A DNA stretch of 64,000 nucleotides from Spisula solida (taxonomy: Eukaryota; Mollusca; Bivalvia; Venerida; Mactridae), in assembly GCA_947247005.1 (NCBI GenBank), contig OX365944.1:2926501-2990500 (forward strand), written 5' to 3'. The notes below the pieces were generated by a model. The model ran no database searches and had not been told where the DNA came from. It saw only the letters and a list, made by a program, of their open reading frames with translations. A program made the position numbers and the translations under genes. Below, piece by piece: positions 1 through 10,454 of this stretch; within the stretch, counting starts at the first letter, position 1; each line of letters opens with the position of its first letter.

Positions 1-480
1 GGCAAAATAGCATGCAGCAGATTATGATATTTTGCATGATCACTTTTGTTTGTCAACCTTTTTTAATGACCAATATCACATTTTGAAGAGCTAAGCTTTT
101 TCTACTGCATGATGTAACTTATTTTTTTTCTATCTCTGAGAGGCTTCAAAAAAATACTGTTTGACTGAGGCAGATCAGGTATTTTCTGATAAAATTGGAA
201 TTTCCATTAACTTGGGAGTAGGTCTGGCTCTTTGATGTATATTATTTTATTCTTTGACTGATTTCAATAAATTAGGTATCATTTTAAAGCAGAATAATAA
301 ATATATTCCATTAATTTAGTAGTTTTTTCCTATGTATATTAAAACAGGAGTTATAAGGTTTTAAGAACAAACGAGATTTCGCGAGATTTCAGAAAACTGC
401 CGCAAGATATTTTGAGATCCAGTAGATTTTTCCAATATTTGTATATTTAGGTCTTTGTTTGCTGTCAACTGAGGTAGTCA
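1..480. other. AT-rich spacer, no gene seen
   Basis: No open frame, RNA gene or repeat that I can support. The DNA is AT-rich with short homopolymer runs. Confidence 0.5.
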
Positions 481-486
481 AAAGTG

Positions 487-600
487 CTATAGTGTGTCCG
501 GGGTAATGTGATATTTACAAACGTGTATCAGTTTGGTCAACTGTCACAAAATTGGTTTTATAAATTACTAAAGAAAACAATATGGTCAGTGTTGTACTAA
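487..600 (+). repeat. Dispersed repeat, terminal-repeat-like copy 1
   Basis: This stretch shares a long similarity with 31885-32020 and 35065-35200 (same strand) and with 34545-34652 (opposite strand). Shared landmarks are 'tttggtcaactgt', 'attggttttata' and 'atggtcagt'. The copies at 34.6 kb and here also share 'gtgatatttacaaa' near the outer end. Opposed copies elsewhere suggest it is the end of a DNA transposon with long terminal inverted repeats; the superfamily is unknown. Confidence 0.5.
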
Positions 601-639
601 AAATCACTGCTAAATCTGGTGTATAACACTGATACATGC

Positions 640-796
640 GAGACTACCTCTGTGTTTCCAACTGGTTTAATTGTCACTAGTTGGGTGGGAAACACTGAAA
701 AGCGTTTCAGAAATGACCAAGTGCCCTGGCTGCGATTCGAACCAGGAACCTCTTGATCAGTAGCCAAGAGTGTTATCCACTTGACCACCCTGCCAC
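640..796 (-). mobile_element. tRNA-headed SINE fragment
   Basis: Read on the minus strand, 796-722 is tRNA-like: an A-box-like 'tggtcaagtgg', an anticodon-arm-like stem, and a B box 'ggttcgaatc'. It continues into 'cttttcagtgtttcccacc', a block also found in the SINE at 9899-10220. The acceptor stem does not pair properly, so this is a SINE head rather than a working tRNA gene. The element looks truncated: the central domain seen at 9.9 kb is absent. Confidence 0.65.
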
Positions 797-1079
797 GTTA
801 TCATACGGGACTGGACCATCAGCAGACATTTGGAGACAGCAGCCTGTCTAGTTTCCTTTAGACCCTACATACCAGAGAGATACAGCGGTACACCTGTGGA
901 TAGGACTAGTAGTCTAGATCGCATGATTGGCAAGTGTCTGCAGTTACTGGGACACCAACAACCTTTCCAACACATTAACCTACATCTAAATGCATTGCAG
1001 CATTCAATTGAAACCAAGCCCCAGCTATCTTCTTCTTCTTCCGTGTACTGAGCTGGGCACTTAATAGGCGTAATTAGCT

Positions 1080-1660
1080 CAACTTTATATGCATGGTGAT
1101 GGTGTACAGAGTCAAAAATTTAAAATAGTCCAAAACTGATTTAAAACTATATACATGTACACAGCACTGATGTCTACTCATGTAGTCGGGTCTTGAAGCG
1201 TCTAACCTTGGCGCCGAGAACGTCGAAGCTGGGAGGAGTTTCCATTCTGGCACAGTCCTCACAAAGAATGTGCTGGCGAGGGTCTGGTCATGGACCCTTT
1301 TCTAGTAAAGGCGGTGTTGGCCACGTGTCTTGGCATCACTCTTGTGAAAGTATGTGTCTGCCGTGATGTCTACAAGCCCATTCTGTATTTTGTACACCAT
1401 GCACAGCCTGCTTTGTCTACGGCGACTCTCAAGGGACTCCCATTTCAGGTCTTTTAGCATCCTGGGGTCGTTGTTGAGTAGTCGTTGTGGACAAATTGGG
1501 CTGCTCGGCGTTGTACTTGTTCAAGCCTCTTGATGTGGCTCGCTTGGGTAGGATCCCATACTTTGGCCGCACTCTCAATGATGGGACGAACCATGGCTTT
1601 GTAGGAGGCTTCCTTCACAGCTGGTGTGCACTCCTATGGGGCGGGGGAAGCCCGAAGGGC
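1080..1660 (-). pseudogene. Non-LTR retrotransposon ORF2 C-terminal relic
   Basis: On the minus strand, from about 1637, the translation reads like the end of a CR1/jockey-type reverse transcriptase. It contains 'MVRPIIESAAKVWDP', then 'RLEQVQRRAAQFV', then after a frameshift near 1470 'LKWESLESRRRQSRLC', and later 'VRTVPEWKLLPAS'. In the known family these segments follow the catalytic domain (thumb and C-terminal tail). An in-frame stop follows 'GQHRLY'. The catalytic core is missing, so this is a dead 5'-truncated copy. Sequence to about 1020 ('tcttcttctt' on the plus strand) may be its 3' end. Confidence 0.75.
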
Positions 1661-1769
1661 GAGGACTTGTACTTTAACCTTTTCAAACCATTGAAAATAT
1701 GTTTGCCTCGTAATATATATTTATATACGTAATTTACTTATTACTTTATTTACTTACTATGTTGACTAA

Positions 1770-2105
1770 GGTGCGTGCATGGTGCACACAACTGTAATAC
1801 CTCTTCCACGGAAATACGGGTACCACGGAAAATATGAGACGAATACAATGGCAGAAAATAATCAATGAAAGAACATATTAGCAGTTTACAATACCTTCTG
1901 TCACTACATATAAGTACTGTTTGGCTGTGCTTCCTTGTCTTATAACGAAGAAAAAGATATATAATAGATATATCACCGAGTAATTTAATGATTTAATATT
2001 TTGCATCAAGCGTGTTGAACGTTGAACAACATGGAGTATATTGCCAAAGGATTCCGCATGAGTGGTTTCATACCTAACCTCAGCTAGTACGGCTTGTTTG
2101 ATTGG
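1770..2105. other. Spacer, no gene seen
   Basis: No supported coding or RNA feature. A short minus-strand frame here (to 2150) has no recognisable domain and is of chance length. Confidence 0.4.
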
Positions 2106-2109
2106 ATTA

Positions 2110-3060
2110 TCACGAACTAGCAAAATGAATAATTCATTTTTAATTGTCATGTTCGTCGAACTAGCAAAAATGAATATTTGTCATGTTCGTCAAAAATGCT
2201 TTTTCGTACAATATTCTTGATATATAAATGGGGTAACTAGCAGTACGTACTAAGAACGATGTCACTAATGTTGTGATTCTGTTTTAAAACGGATACATTT
2301 CACAGATTGCTCAAATTTGCGAAATCTGACAGTTCACTCTATCTTCATATGAGAATGGAATAGAACAGAATCATATACATAAAGAGTGAACTGACGAACC
2401 TACGAACCTGCAGATTTGTATGGTTCGCTAGTTCATTTTTAAACTTGCTTTTTGTACAATAATCTTGTGATATAAATGGGGAAACAACCAGCGTGTATTA
2501 AGAACGATGTCCGTAACGCTGTAATTCTGTTTTTAAACGGATAAATGTCAGTATGCAACAATTTAAACGATTTGTGAGAATCATATATAACGTTACACAC
2601 ACAGTGTGAACTGACGAACGTGCGAAATGTGCAGTTCGACAGTTCGGAACTTAGACGCTAGTTAGGAAATGCTACGAATTAGTCAGTTCGCAAGTTGGAT
2701 ATACTTCTGCTAATAAATCATGTAGATCTGCACATATATATCCCCGATGTAAAGTTTATGACTGTAGTAGCGAACTTGCACATTTTGAATAAGCAGGTTC
2801 GGAAGTTCGGAACACGGGCAATGTGGACGCATTCAATTGTTGAAGTTACGCACTTACGAAATTGCGAACTAACCAAGCTCCAAACTGTCCAATTGACGAT
2901 GTTACGAACTTGCAAAATTACAAACTTCCGAACTATACAAGTGACGAAGTTACCAACTTGCGAACATGCCAAAATGCGAACTTACGAACTTGCGAACTTA
3001 CGAACTGACAAAAAATGAACATTCATATAGATTAAAGAGCGAACTTGCAAAAGGTGCACT
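2110..3060. repeat. Degenerate ~10-bp 'gaacttgcga/gaacttacga' repeat field with larger internal duplication
   Basis: The block is filled with variants of a decamer such as 'gaacttacga' and 'gaacttgcga', densest at 2830-3010. Two larger diverged copies are also visible: 2195-2330 and 2447-2560 share 'gatataaatgggg', 'aagaacgatgtc' and 'aacggata'. The phase of about 10 bp keeps frames open on both strands (plus 2695-3018, minus 2718-2972), which explains the frames without a protein. Minisatellites of this sort occur inside some non-autonomous Helitron-like elements, but I see no Helitron end, so no class is assigned. Confidence 0.6.
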
Positions 3061-4313
3061 CCGGCTTTCCTTTATGTTAACATTAAACTATTAAGTCTTT
3101 AACCACTTCGTTTCAAACAGTCATATTGCACATACTCTTACAACTCATTTCCGTGAGTATTAAGTATTATGTTGACGACAGTTATGCTTAAATCCAAGTT
3201 ACATTTGGTCATTACCCCTCGAAATTCTGCGCTATGAAGCACAGTAAAGACCGAATATGGCATGACTTATGGATTCAATATGAGCAATTACACTGGTATG
3301 GAGCGATGTCAAAGCGTAAGACGATTCTTTACGACATCATGCTGTGGAGTCTGTCAGGCGAATGAAAAGTTTTCTTTTTACTTGAGGGAGGGTAGAAGAG
3401 GTTTAACAGATATTTTCACTTACTTAGTTATCATGTTTCTTCTGGAAGCAAATTTCACAGTAAATTATTATCAAATGTTTTTATGAACCTGTATAGTATT
3501 CTTTACATGTTCAAAATACTATATTTGTTGATTTTGATACGTTATTATTATAATGTAATATGCGAAAACACGATATCTGTTAATGAAGGCTTTTAGCAGA
3601 ATTAAAACAAATATACCTTTTGAACAGCAAAACGAACAGATAAAAGCTCACATTCTTGTAATATAATGCCAAATAATTACCTGGTAACACTTTATTTACA
3701 AACAATAATATTCAGACATGTTATGGTCTCTTGCAGAGGGTGTTATAGTCTATTTAAGAAGTCCACTTATGGTGTTATGCTCTCTTGCCGAAAACATTTT
3801 TAAATACACTTCTTTCAGAAGCAGGTTTTTGTACTTTTTCTTACACAAACATGTTATGAAGTGATCGATCTGAAACGAAAATTGTAAGTAAGTATTCTAT
3901 TATAATCTCCATTTTTTGGGTTGTGGATGATTCGTTCAATGTCTGACTCTTGTTTGATGGCTAGGCGCTGTCGTCGTTTCTGTGTGGCTTTGGATTGCAT
4001 GTGTGCTACAGTATATTCTATAGGTTCTCGGGTCAGTTTTACTTGCTTATATATAATGTCATCAAAGTACTAACGGGTATGTTACAGAATCACACATATA
4101 CAAATAGCATTCTGTAACAACTGCACATTATCACCAGAAATGTTGGATCGGTGTTTTTTGACTATAAAAACATGTATTAATAGTGTACACCCCTTTATCA
4201 CACTCGTATTTGTTCTAGAACAATTATCTTGTGGGTGTGTAACTTTTACACTACCGTAAGCGCTTTGATGTAATAGTTCCTAGAACCTTTAGTATTAATT
4301 TTAATAATAGCAA
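3061..4313. other. Spacer, no gene seen
   Basis: Anonymous AT-rich DNA. The frame at 3262-3486 has no recognisable domain and is of chance length. Confidence 0.4.
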
Positions 4314-4315
4314 TA

Positions 4316-4456
4316 CAGTACAACTTTTCCAGAGCGCGGCTCTCTGTAAAACAACCTCTCTACAACAACACCTTCAATTTCTTCCGCAGCTGATAGTCAC
4401 TATAAATTAAACTTCTGTAGAGCAACTTCTGTTGTTGCTTTACAGAGGTTATACTG
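4316..4456. mobile_element. 141-bp MITE with Tc1/mariner/pogo-like ends
   Basis: The element starts CAGTACAAC and ends GTTATACTG, i.e. imperfect inverted ends of about 25 bp (CAGTAYAAC, then TCT and a CAAC block). It is flanked on both sides by TA (4314-4315 and 4457-4458), the target duplication of Tc1/mariner/pogo elements. There is no room for a transposase, so it is non-autonomous. Confidence 0.65.
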
Positions 4457-4458
4457 TA

Positions 4459-6737
4459 AATTGTATTTGAAAATTATGTTTAGCCATGATTATCAAAGAA
4501 TGGTTGACCTTTTTGTGTTCTGGACCCATATTTTCTTAAGGATCACTGCATCAAAGGACATTGCCATAGACACATTAAAATGTATATTTCGGTGAACAAC
4601 CAGATATATTGAGATCCTTTTCAAGTTTATACAACGATTTGTCTCTTTCTGTGTTAAAAGTCAAAGCCTAATGGGCCCTATACTTGAATTGCAACCACTG
4701 ATCCTCGAAACTTCAACCTTTATTTGGTGATTTGCGTCTCCAAATGAATGATACTTTGTTTCTTAGACAGACCTTAAACATATCAAAACATTTTATTATG
4801 TACATATATTTTTAAACGTTTTGCCTTAATGGCTCGAAGTTGCCACTCGTCTAATAGGCAGTCCAGGCGGATGTTACACATTCATCTATACATATACATT
4901 TATATGTATTATTAGCCGCGTCCATTATTGAAGTTCAATCATCATCTCTCATTAGTATCATTGTTTATTTGCTGATACTTTTTAGGAACACAAATTCAAA
5001 TACAGCTTCTTTGAAGTGTGTAGTGAAATACGTAGGCACGCCGAAAAGAAATATTTCATTTCTTAAAATCAGATGTTATCAAATTTGCTACACTGGACGG
5101 TGCTTGTACCATGAGATATACACCAGAAGTAAGAGAGTTCAGGGCAGTTGGTAAATCCATGTTCAAATAGATGAAAAACGGTGGAGAGTATCTAAAGTCT
5201 CCACGACCATTAACGTGCTAACGTCTAAAGCACTCGCATAGAATGACTCGCTATCTTCATAAGAGATTTCCATCATGATGTCTTCGTGCATTATCTATAA
5301 CGCATTCGTAAAGAGGCACACAACCTTCTAGGCACACAACCTTCTTCTAATGTTAGCCAAACTTTGCTAACGTGACAAACCTTGTGTGTACCATATCGTT
5401 CTACGAATAGCAGGTACGAAACGTGGCAAAATATATCGTTCGTTGAACGCAGGGCTGACCAAATACGACATGATCGTCATTACTTGATGTTCCCCGTTCA
5501 GTGTAGATAGACATGTACAATCAATTGCACATATTGGTGTCAAGTAATTTGGTTCCCAGCGGTTCTTCAATACAGTATGTATAATTTGTCATATCGCGAC
5601 GTATTAAACGATCCCGTAGGAACAATGAATATCTGAGTATTCAGAACTAAGTACTTAACTGCAAATAATATGACAATGGTGTCCTAGATATAACCTTTCA
5701 GTCAGTATCGTTGTATAATACAACATCATATAGCTACTAAAATAGTCATGTATACTTGTAAAAAAGGAAAGTTACTTTTGTCGTTATCCTACATTGTTTT
5801 TCAGCCGTTTCGTCAACATTTCTTGTTTGTGTTCAACTTGCGACCGTAGGTATGTGTTTATTTAACTTATTCCCAGCCATGTTTCGTAGAGGTTTGTGTA
5901 TATTAGTTTACTCAGACACAATAAAGGTCGAAACTCCGTTAAATATCGCGATCACCTTTATATATGCTTTACTGCATGTACAGTCAAACGTACAAAAACC
6001 ATAAGAAAGAAATATGAACAAACATTGTACTCTCTGATGTGAAATTAAATGATACTTTATCTTTCAAAATGGTTATGTCTGAGACCGGGTTCCATGATTA
6101 CATCAATATGAGGTCTTTGTCCGTCAGGACGTGACCTTACCGTATCAGGATAAGCGAGTCTGCTGTTTAAGTAGTTCATCATTATGCATGTAATTAAAAT
6201 GATAAAAAAATAAGTCATTTTAAAATGAAAAATTTAATAAACATCGTATAAAGATAAATATCAATAATTCAAACTTTCTTTTTGATTCACTATAATAGTT
6301 TTCCAGGAACAAATTATCAATCATAGCTGAATTTAACGTACTCTTCCGGAAGTATCAGTTACTGACAACGGGACTGTATCCCAGGATTCGGAACAATATA
6401 AACAGCGCATCCCGGGAGTCGAAGGCAGATATCGATCCGGTACGGTCTAGGGTTCTTCCACGTGTGCAAGCTGGACAAAAATTCTAAAACTGTTTGTAAC
6501 GATCATTATATGATTCCATTATCTAATCTAATAAGTCTAATGTAGAATCTTATAGGGATATCCAATGCTAGCTGGACAGACATTCTAAAACTGTTTGAAA
6601 CGATTGTTACATTTTGTCTAATGTAGAATATTATAGAATTAGATCATTACTGGAACTACTCCTATGTCACTATCTTGCATTTCGTTTCAGTAAGTTAGTG
6701 CGTTGATGGGAGGTGTGTTAGTTTATGTATATGTTTG
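4459..6737. other. Spacer, no gene seen
   Basis: No supported feature. Frames at 4969-5154 (+) and 5367-5570 (-) show no domain I recognise. 6470-6500 and 6570-6605 share a short diverged duplication ('agctggaca', 'attctaaaactgtttg'). Confidence 0.4.
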
Positions 6738-6848
6738 AGTGGATGTGTGTGCGTGTGTGCGCGCGCGAGTGTGCGTGTGTGTGCGTGTGTGGGGGTTGTG
6801 TGTGTGTGTGATTTTGGTGTGTGCGTGGGTGTGTGTGTATGCGTGGGG
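6738..6848 (+). repeat. TG/GTGC microsatellite
   Basis: Nearly uninterrupted alternating purine-pyrimidine GT with CG interruptions, a plausible Z-DNA former. A homopolymer A tract follows at about 6918-6942. Confidence 0.85.
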
Positions 6849-6944
6849 TGCATGAATCACCCAACACTATAATTATCTTGCTTGAATTTCGCTTTCGGCC
6901 AAGCTGGTAATGTTATTAAAAAAAAAAAAATAAAAAAAAATTGT

Positions 6945-7133
6945 ACATTATAAATGCATAATAATATTTGATAACATATACATGACTATATCATTATTAT
7001 TATAACGTGTTATCAAAGTTTAATAATGTATATGTTGTTATTTCATGTAAATTAGTGTTGTTTGTATTTGTTATAATCTTCAATTCTATGGAGGAAATAA
7101 AGACATCTTATCTTATCTTATCTTATCTTATCT
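6945..7133 (+). mobile_element. 3' end of a non-LTR retrotransposon/SINE with (TCTTA)n tail
   Basis: AT-rich sequence ends in 'ggaggaaataaagacatc' followed directly by about five TCTTA units (7104-7133). An AATAAA-type signal followed by a short tandem 3' tail is typical of 5'-truncated CR1/RTE-like insertions and their SINEs. No coding part is visible. Confidence 0.55.
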
Positions 7134-7145
7134 GGTACCGGTGTC

Positions 7146-7221
7146 CCGTAAGAATCGTCAGAGGTGTTATATTCGTCCGACTGGGATAAGTGCGCATGCG
7201 CGGCACTTACATTTCTTACGG
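7146..7221. promoter_or_regulatory. Nested inverted repeat centred on an NRF1-like palindrome
   Basis: The centre (7192-7201) is GCGCATGCGC, the textbook NRF-1 half-site pair. It is enclosed by 'taagtgc'/'gcactta' and, further out, by 'ccgtaagaa'/'ttcttacgg' (7146-7154 and 7213-7221). A donor-like 'caag|gtaaaa' follows at 7268. It could be a CpG-containing promoter with a first exon, or the core of a hairpin element; the sequence alone does not decide. Confidence 0.3.
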
Positions 7222-7269
7222 TGTGATGCGGCGGATGTGCAGATTCATCGATGAAGACAGGTTGCAAGG

Positions 7270-7719
7270 TAAAACGCTTGTTTATATTGTAATTTAATAC
7301 ACATTATTGCGTGTAGTGTGTAGATGCAATTTTTCTTCGACGTTGTTACATTTCGGATCCTGAATTCCTACATCGGAGACCATAACAATAAAATATAAAT
7401 CATCACTTCTGTAAACAAAACACATCGAAAGTGAAAGTAGACTGTCGGTCGTTTGTACGCAGTTCCGAAAAGTCCTTGCCATGAGTTCTAAGCGTATATA
7501 AGCAGAGTGTTACATTAAGTACACTGTGTCACTGTTCAAAGAACTATATCTAATTCATAGATGAGTTTTATCATGCATGCTCGACTATACGCCAACGGTG
7601 GGTGAGGTGTTGTTGTCCTGACCCAGGGCAGGGACGGGGAAAACTGATGTTTGATCAGGGAATTTTGTGTCAGAATATTTGTCGATACCCTGCTATTTGT
7701 CAGCGTTTTGAATCAGTTG
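7270..7719. other. Spacer, no gene seen
   Basis: Nothing that I can support. Confidence 0.4.
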
Positions 7720-7975
7720 GCCGAATCGCATGGCCCAGTAGTCGAACCATTTCGACGCTAACAGTACCTTACTAGCTGTGGCTGGACCATCAGAATTCAA
7801 AAGCAGCCAATTGGATGCAGCTTATCTGTCTGCATGGACTCAAAGGTAGTCTCATGCTTATCGGTGTTTTTCGCTGGGCATGTTTAAGAACCAAGGAGTC
7901 TTCATTATTTGGAAGGAGCTAGGATAACGCACCCGGATTCCTTGTTTTACATCCCTAGCTGTCTCTTAATTGAAT
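7720..7975 (+). mobile_element. SINE-like repeat, second family, plus orientation
   Basis: 7865-7966 shares a conserved core with the minus-strand element at 17990-18225: 'gggcatgt..aagaa', 'atttggaaggagctagg' and 'cgcacccgg'. In the partner this core follows a tRNA-like head, so the family is probably a SINE. Here the head is too decayed to be sure. Confidence 0.5.
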
Positions 7976-8555
7976 TTAAGTCTGCCCTAAACAGCACACC
8001 TGCCAATAAACTCGAAAAGAGGTGCATGTTAGTTAGTGAAACTAGACGGAGAAAATATTTACTTCTATGACAAATGAAAGTATCTGGATAGGTCTATCCC
8101 TGACCAACCCCTGAGAAAATTATTGAAAAGCACATTTGTAAGGAAATTTAATTGTTGTAGTGTTAAAGCCCTGTACGCAAAGGCATGGCTAAAAGATGAT
8201 CTACTAGCCAGGGGCGAAGCTTTTGTGTAAATGTAAACTTCAGAATGCACCATATTTACATACTGTTGGCATGGCTCACAAGAATATTTTCGTTGTAGGT
8301 GCTGTGTTTTCTTTGTCTGTTAATTTCTAGACTGGAAAATGAAGAATGTTTAGGTTGAGTGTGGCACACTTGTACCCATTGATTTTAATTACTTCATGAT
8401 GGCCTAAACCATTTATGAGTTTTTCACAATAACATATTGATGTAGACTCAGTAGTACATATTATAAACTTGACAAACCTTCATTAAATAGAGCTGTCATC
8501 TATGGAAGCGATATTGATGTATCGACAATATTTTTTGGTCGATCGATTATCAATT
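7976..8555. other. Spacer, no gene seen
   Basis: No supported feature. The small minus-strand frame at 8065-8253 is of chance length. Confidence 0.4.
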
Positions 8556-8560
8556 CACAT

Positions 8561-8997
8561 CACGGGCGGATCCAGGATTTAGTGTTAGGGGGGGCGTGAA
8601 ATGAAAAATGAGCAGGGGGTCGCAAGGGCCCCTGGTGGGTGCAGGGCAAAGCCCTGCTAGGGGGTCCAGGGGGGCGAATCACCCCGGTAGCTCCATTTAA
8701 TACGCATCCATCTTTGTTGTCATAAAATGCAGCGAAAAGAGAATCAATGTGCAAAAAGAGAGATACATCAGAATCGCAAAGTTCGACCTGAATAACGGGG
8801 CGGCAGAGAGTCTATCGAAGTGTCTGTGGTTAGTGGAAAATGTTAATTGCGTGCGCACAGCGCGCAGAAAGCAGAACAAAAATGACTTTAAATATGTGAT
8901 TTAGTGTGATACAACAAGTGAATTGACACTACTTTGGCGATTTTAGGGGGGGGGGGGCGTATGCCGGGTCTGCCCCCCCCCCTTGGATCCGCCTATG
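8561..8997. mobile_element. 437-bp non-autonomous TIR element with 5-bp target duplication
   Basis: The left end CACGGGCGGATCCAGG and right end CCTTGGATCCGCCTATG are inverted copies (CAYRGGCGGATCCARG). Directly outside both ends is CACAT (8556-8560 and 8998-9002), which I read as a 5-bp target-site duplication. G-rich runs sit just inside both ends (about 8587-8593 and 8946-8957). No transposase is encoded; the small minus-strand frame here is a by-product of the GC-rich ends. The superfamily is not assigned. Confidence 0.75.
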
Positions 8998-9002
8998 CAC
9001 AT

Positions 9003-9897
9003 TTTGAAATAACTTAATGGTTAAATGGAAGTTTACAAAGTGCCAAAATTTGTATAGTCTAAAATAAAACTGAAGCTACTAGGTTCAAGACCTGAATCTA
9101 CGCTCAATATATACTAATGAGAACAGCTCAATGAGTGAACCATGACTGATGTGCCTGTTATGATTCATCTATATGTGCAAATTGATATATTCGCACTACT
9201 TATCATCGGATACATATCAGAATCATCCATACCGAATCAGACAGAGCTGTACTATTAAATAATAATAAAAGTGGTAGTTTCTACATGCATCTATATATCT
9301 TTTGACAATAGGTGTATAATACTTCATTAATTATTATTGTTTTATCTTACTAGAAGTAATCATTTCAATGATTATTAATTGATCCGACTTTATTTCAGGT
9401 TTTGGCAGTCAAGTACTTTCCAAGATGGCTCATTGACTGTCACCTTTGTTTTGAAGATCTGGTATTAATAGTAAATACTTACTGGAACTGCAAGGTAATT
9501 CTGACCTGAACAATGTCACTGTTGTTTCCAACTATTTTCCTACAGTTAAATTTATTATCAAGAAAATAAGAGCAATGTTAACATTGCCATCCCCACAGTA
9601 CATGTTTGTTACTAACTGATGTTTCATAGAAACAGGACTAAGAAGGAAAAGGGAAATATCATTACTTCTTTGGTTAAAGGGAAATAATTCAAGAATGGTA
9701 CCAGTTAGTGTTAGGTTTCTTTAAGTCACAACACTTCTCCTAGATGCTATTCTACTTATATTTAAAGTTTCAAGTCAATCAATTGAATACTTAATTAAAT
9801 TAAACAAAGGGAGATAATTTGAAAACAGGGCGACATAGAGTTATGGTTCTTGGTCACTGTACTTATATATATAGTTGCCACCTATTTACAAAATAAA
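9003..9897. other. Spacer with one exon-like interval, no confident gene
   Basis: A sequence at about 9409-9513 is bounded by 'tttatttcag' and 'gcaag|gtaatt' and is open in one frame, but the frame stays open across the supposed donor and has no recognisable protein. I treat it as uncharacterised. Confidence 0.3.
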
Positions 9898-9898
9898 G

Positions 9899-10220
9899 GT
9901 GGACAAGTGGTCTAGTGGTAAGGGCTACTGACTGCTGATCTGAAGGTTGTGGATTTGATCCCTACTCCAGACGGTCAAAAACAGAAATGCTTTTCAGTGT
10001 TTCCCACCTAACATAACTAAACTAGCTAACAGTCTTTCGGACGAGACGTTAAGTGAGGTCCCGTGTATGATGCTTTACATCGGCACGTAAAAGAACAGAG
10101 ATGCTCCTGGAACTGGAGCATCTTCTATATCATGCACTATCCCCAAACACTAAAGTGACTAGCCTCTTCTGGGGGCCTCGTCCATATGGATTATCCGGTG
10201 GCGAGGATAAATAAAAGCAA
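9899..10220 (+). mobile_element. Complete-looking SINE with MetaSINE-like core
   Basis: The tRNA-like head (about 9899-9965) has an A box 'tggtctagtgg' and a weakened B box 'ggatttgatcc'. It is followed by 'cttttcagtgtttcccacc' and then 'ctttcggacgagacgtta' and 'gaggtcccgtgta', which match what I recall of the conserved central domain of MetaSINEs reported from molluscs and other animals. A short hairpin ('gatgctcc'/'ggagcatc') lies in the body, and the tail is A-rich ('ataaataaaagcaaatag'). Confidence 0.7.
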
Positions 10221-10269
10221 ATAGACGAAACAGAATTATCTAGGTTTAAGTAAATACCTTACATTATTG

Positions 10270-10452
10270 TTTTGCCATTATTAAGGCCCTTTGTTACTTT
10301 TACTATATACCCAATAATGAAAATTTTGTTTGAACTCCTCACAAACTGCTGGATGGAACTTCTTCAAACTTTCACAAATGAACACTCTCAATGTATAGAT
10401 GGCAGTAAAGATGGAACATTTGTTGCGTCAAAACTACTCATAAACTGGTTCT
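10270..10452 (+). repeat. Dispersed repeat shared with 29050-29310
   Basis: Shares 'cccttttgttac'-like and 'aaactgctggatggaa' followed by 'ttcttcaaactttcaca' with the block at 28990-29480, in a rearranged order. This is a dispersed repeat of a kind I recall as common in bivalves. The 60-codon open frame across it is not a gene. Confidence 0.55.
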
Positions 10453-10454
10453 GA

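Noticed and set aside
722..796. Functional tRNA gene on the minus strand
   Set aside because: Acceptor and T stems do not pair fully and the body continues into a SINE-specific block.
2695..3018. 107-codon frame looking like a leucine-rich repeat
   Set aside because: It is a product of the 10-bp DNA repeat; the opposite strand is open as well.
8560..8754. Small proline-rich minus-strand frame
   Set aside because: Lies inside the GC-rich end of a TIR element and starts at its border; no codon or domain support.
9409..9621. Coding exon of about 35 codons after 'tttatttcag'
   Set aside because: The frame runs on through the supposed donor to a stop at 9621, has no domain, and no neighbouring exons were found.
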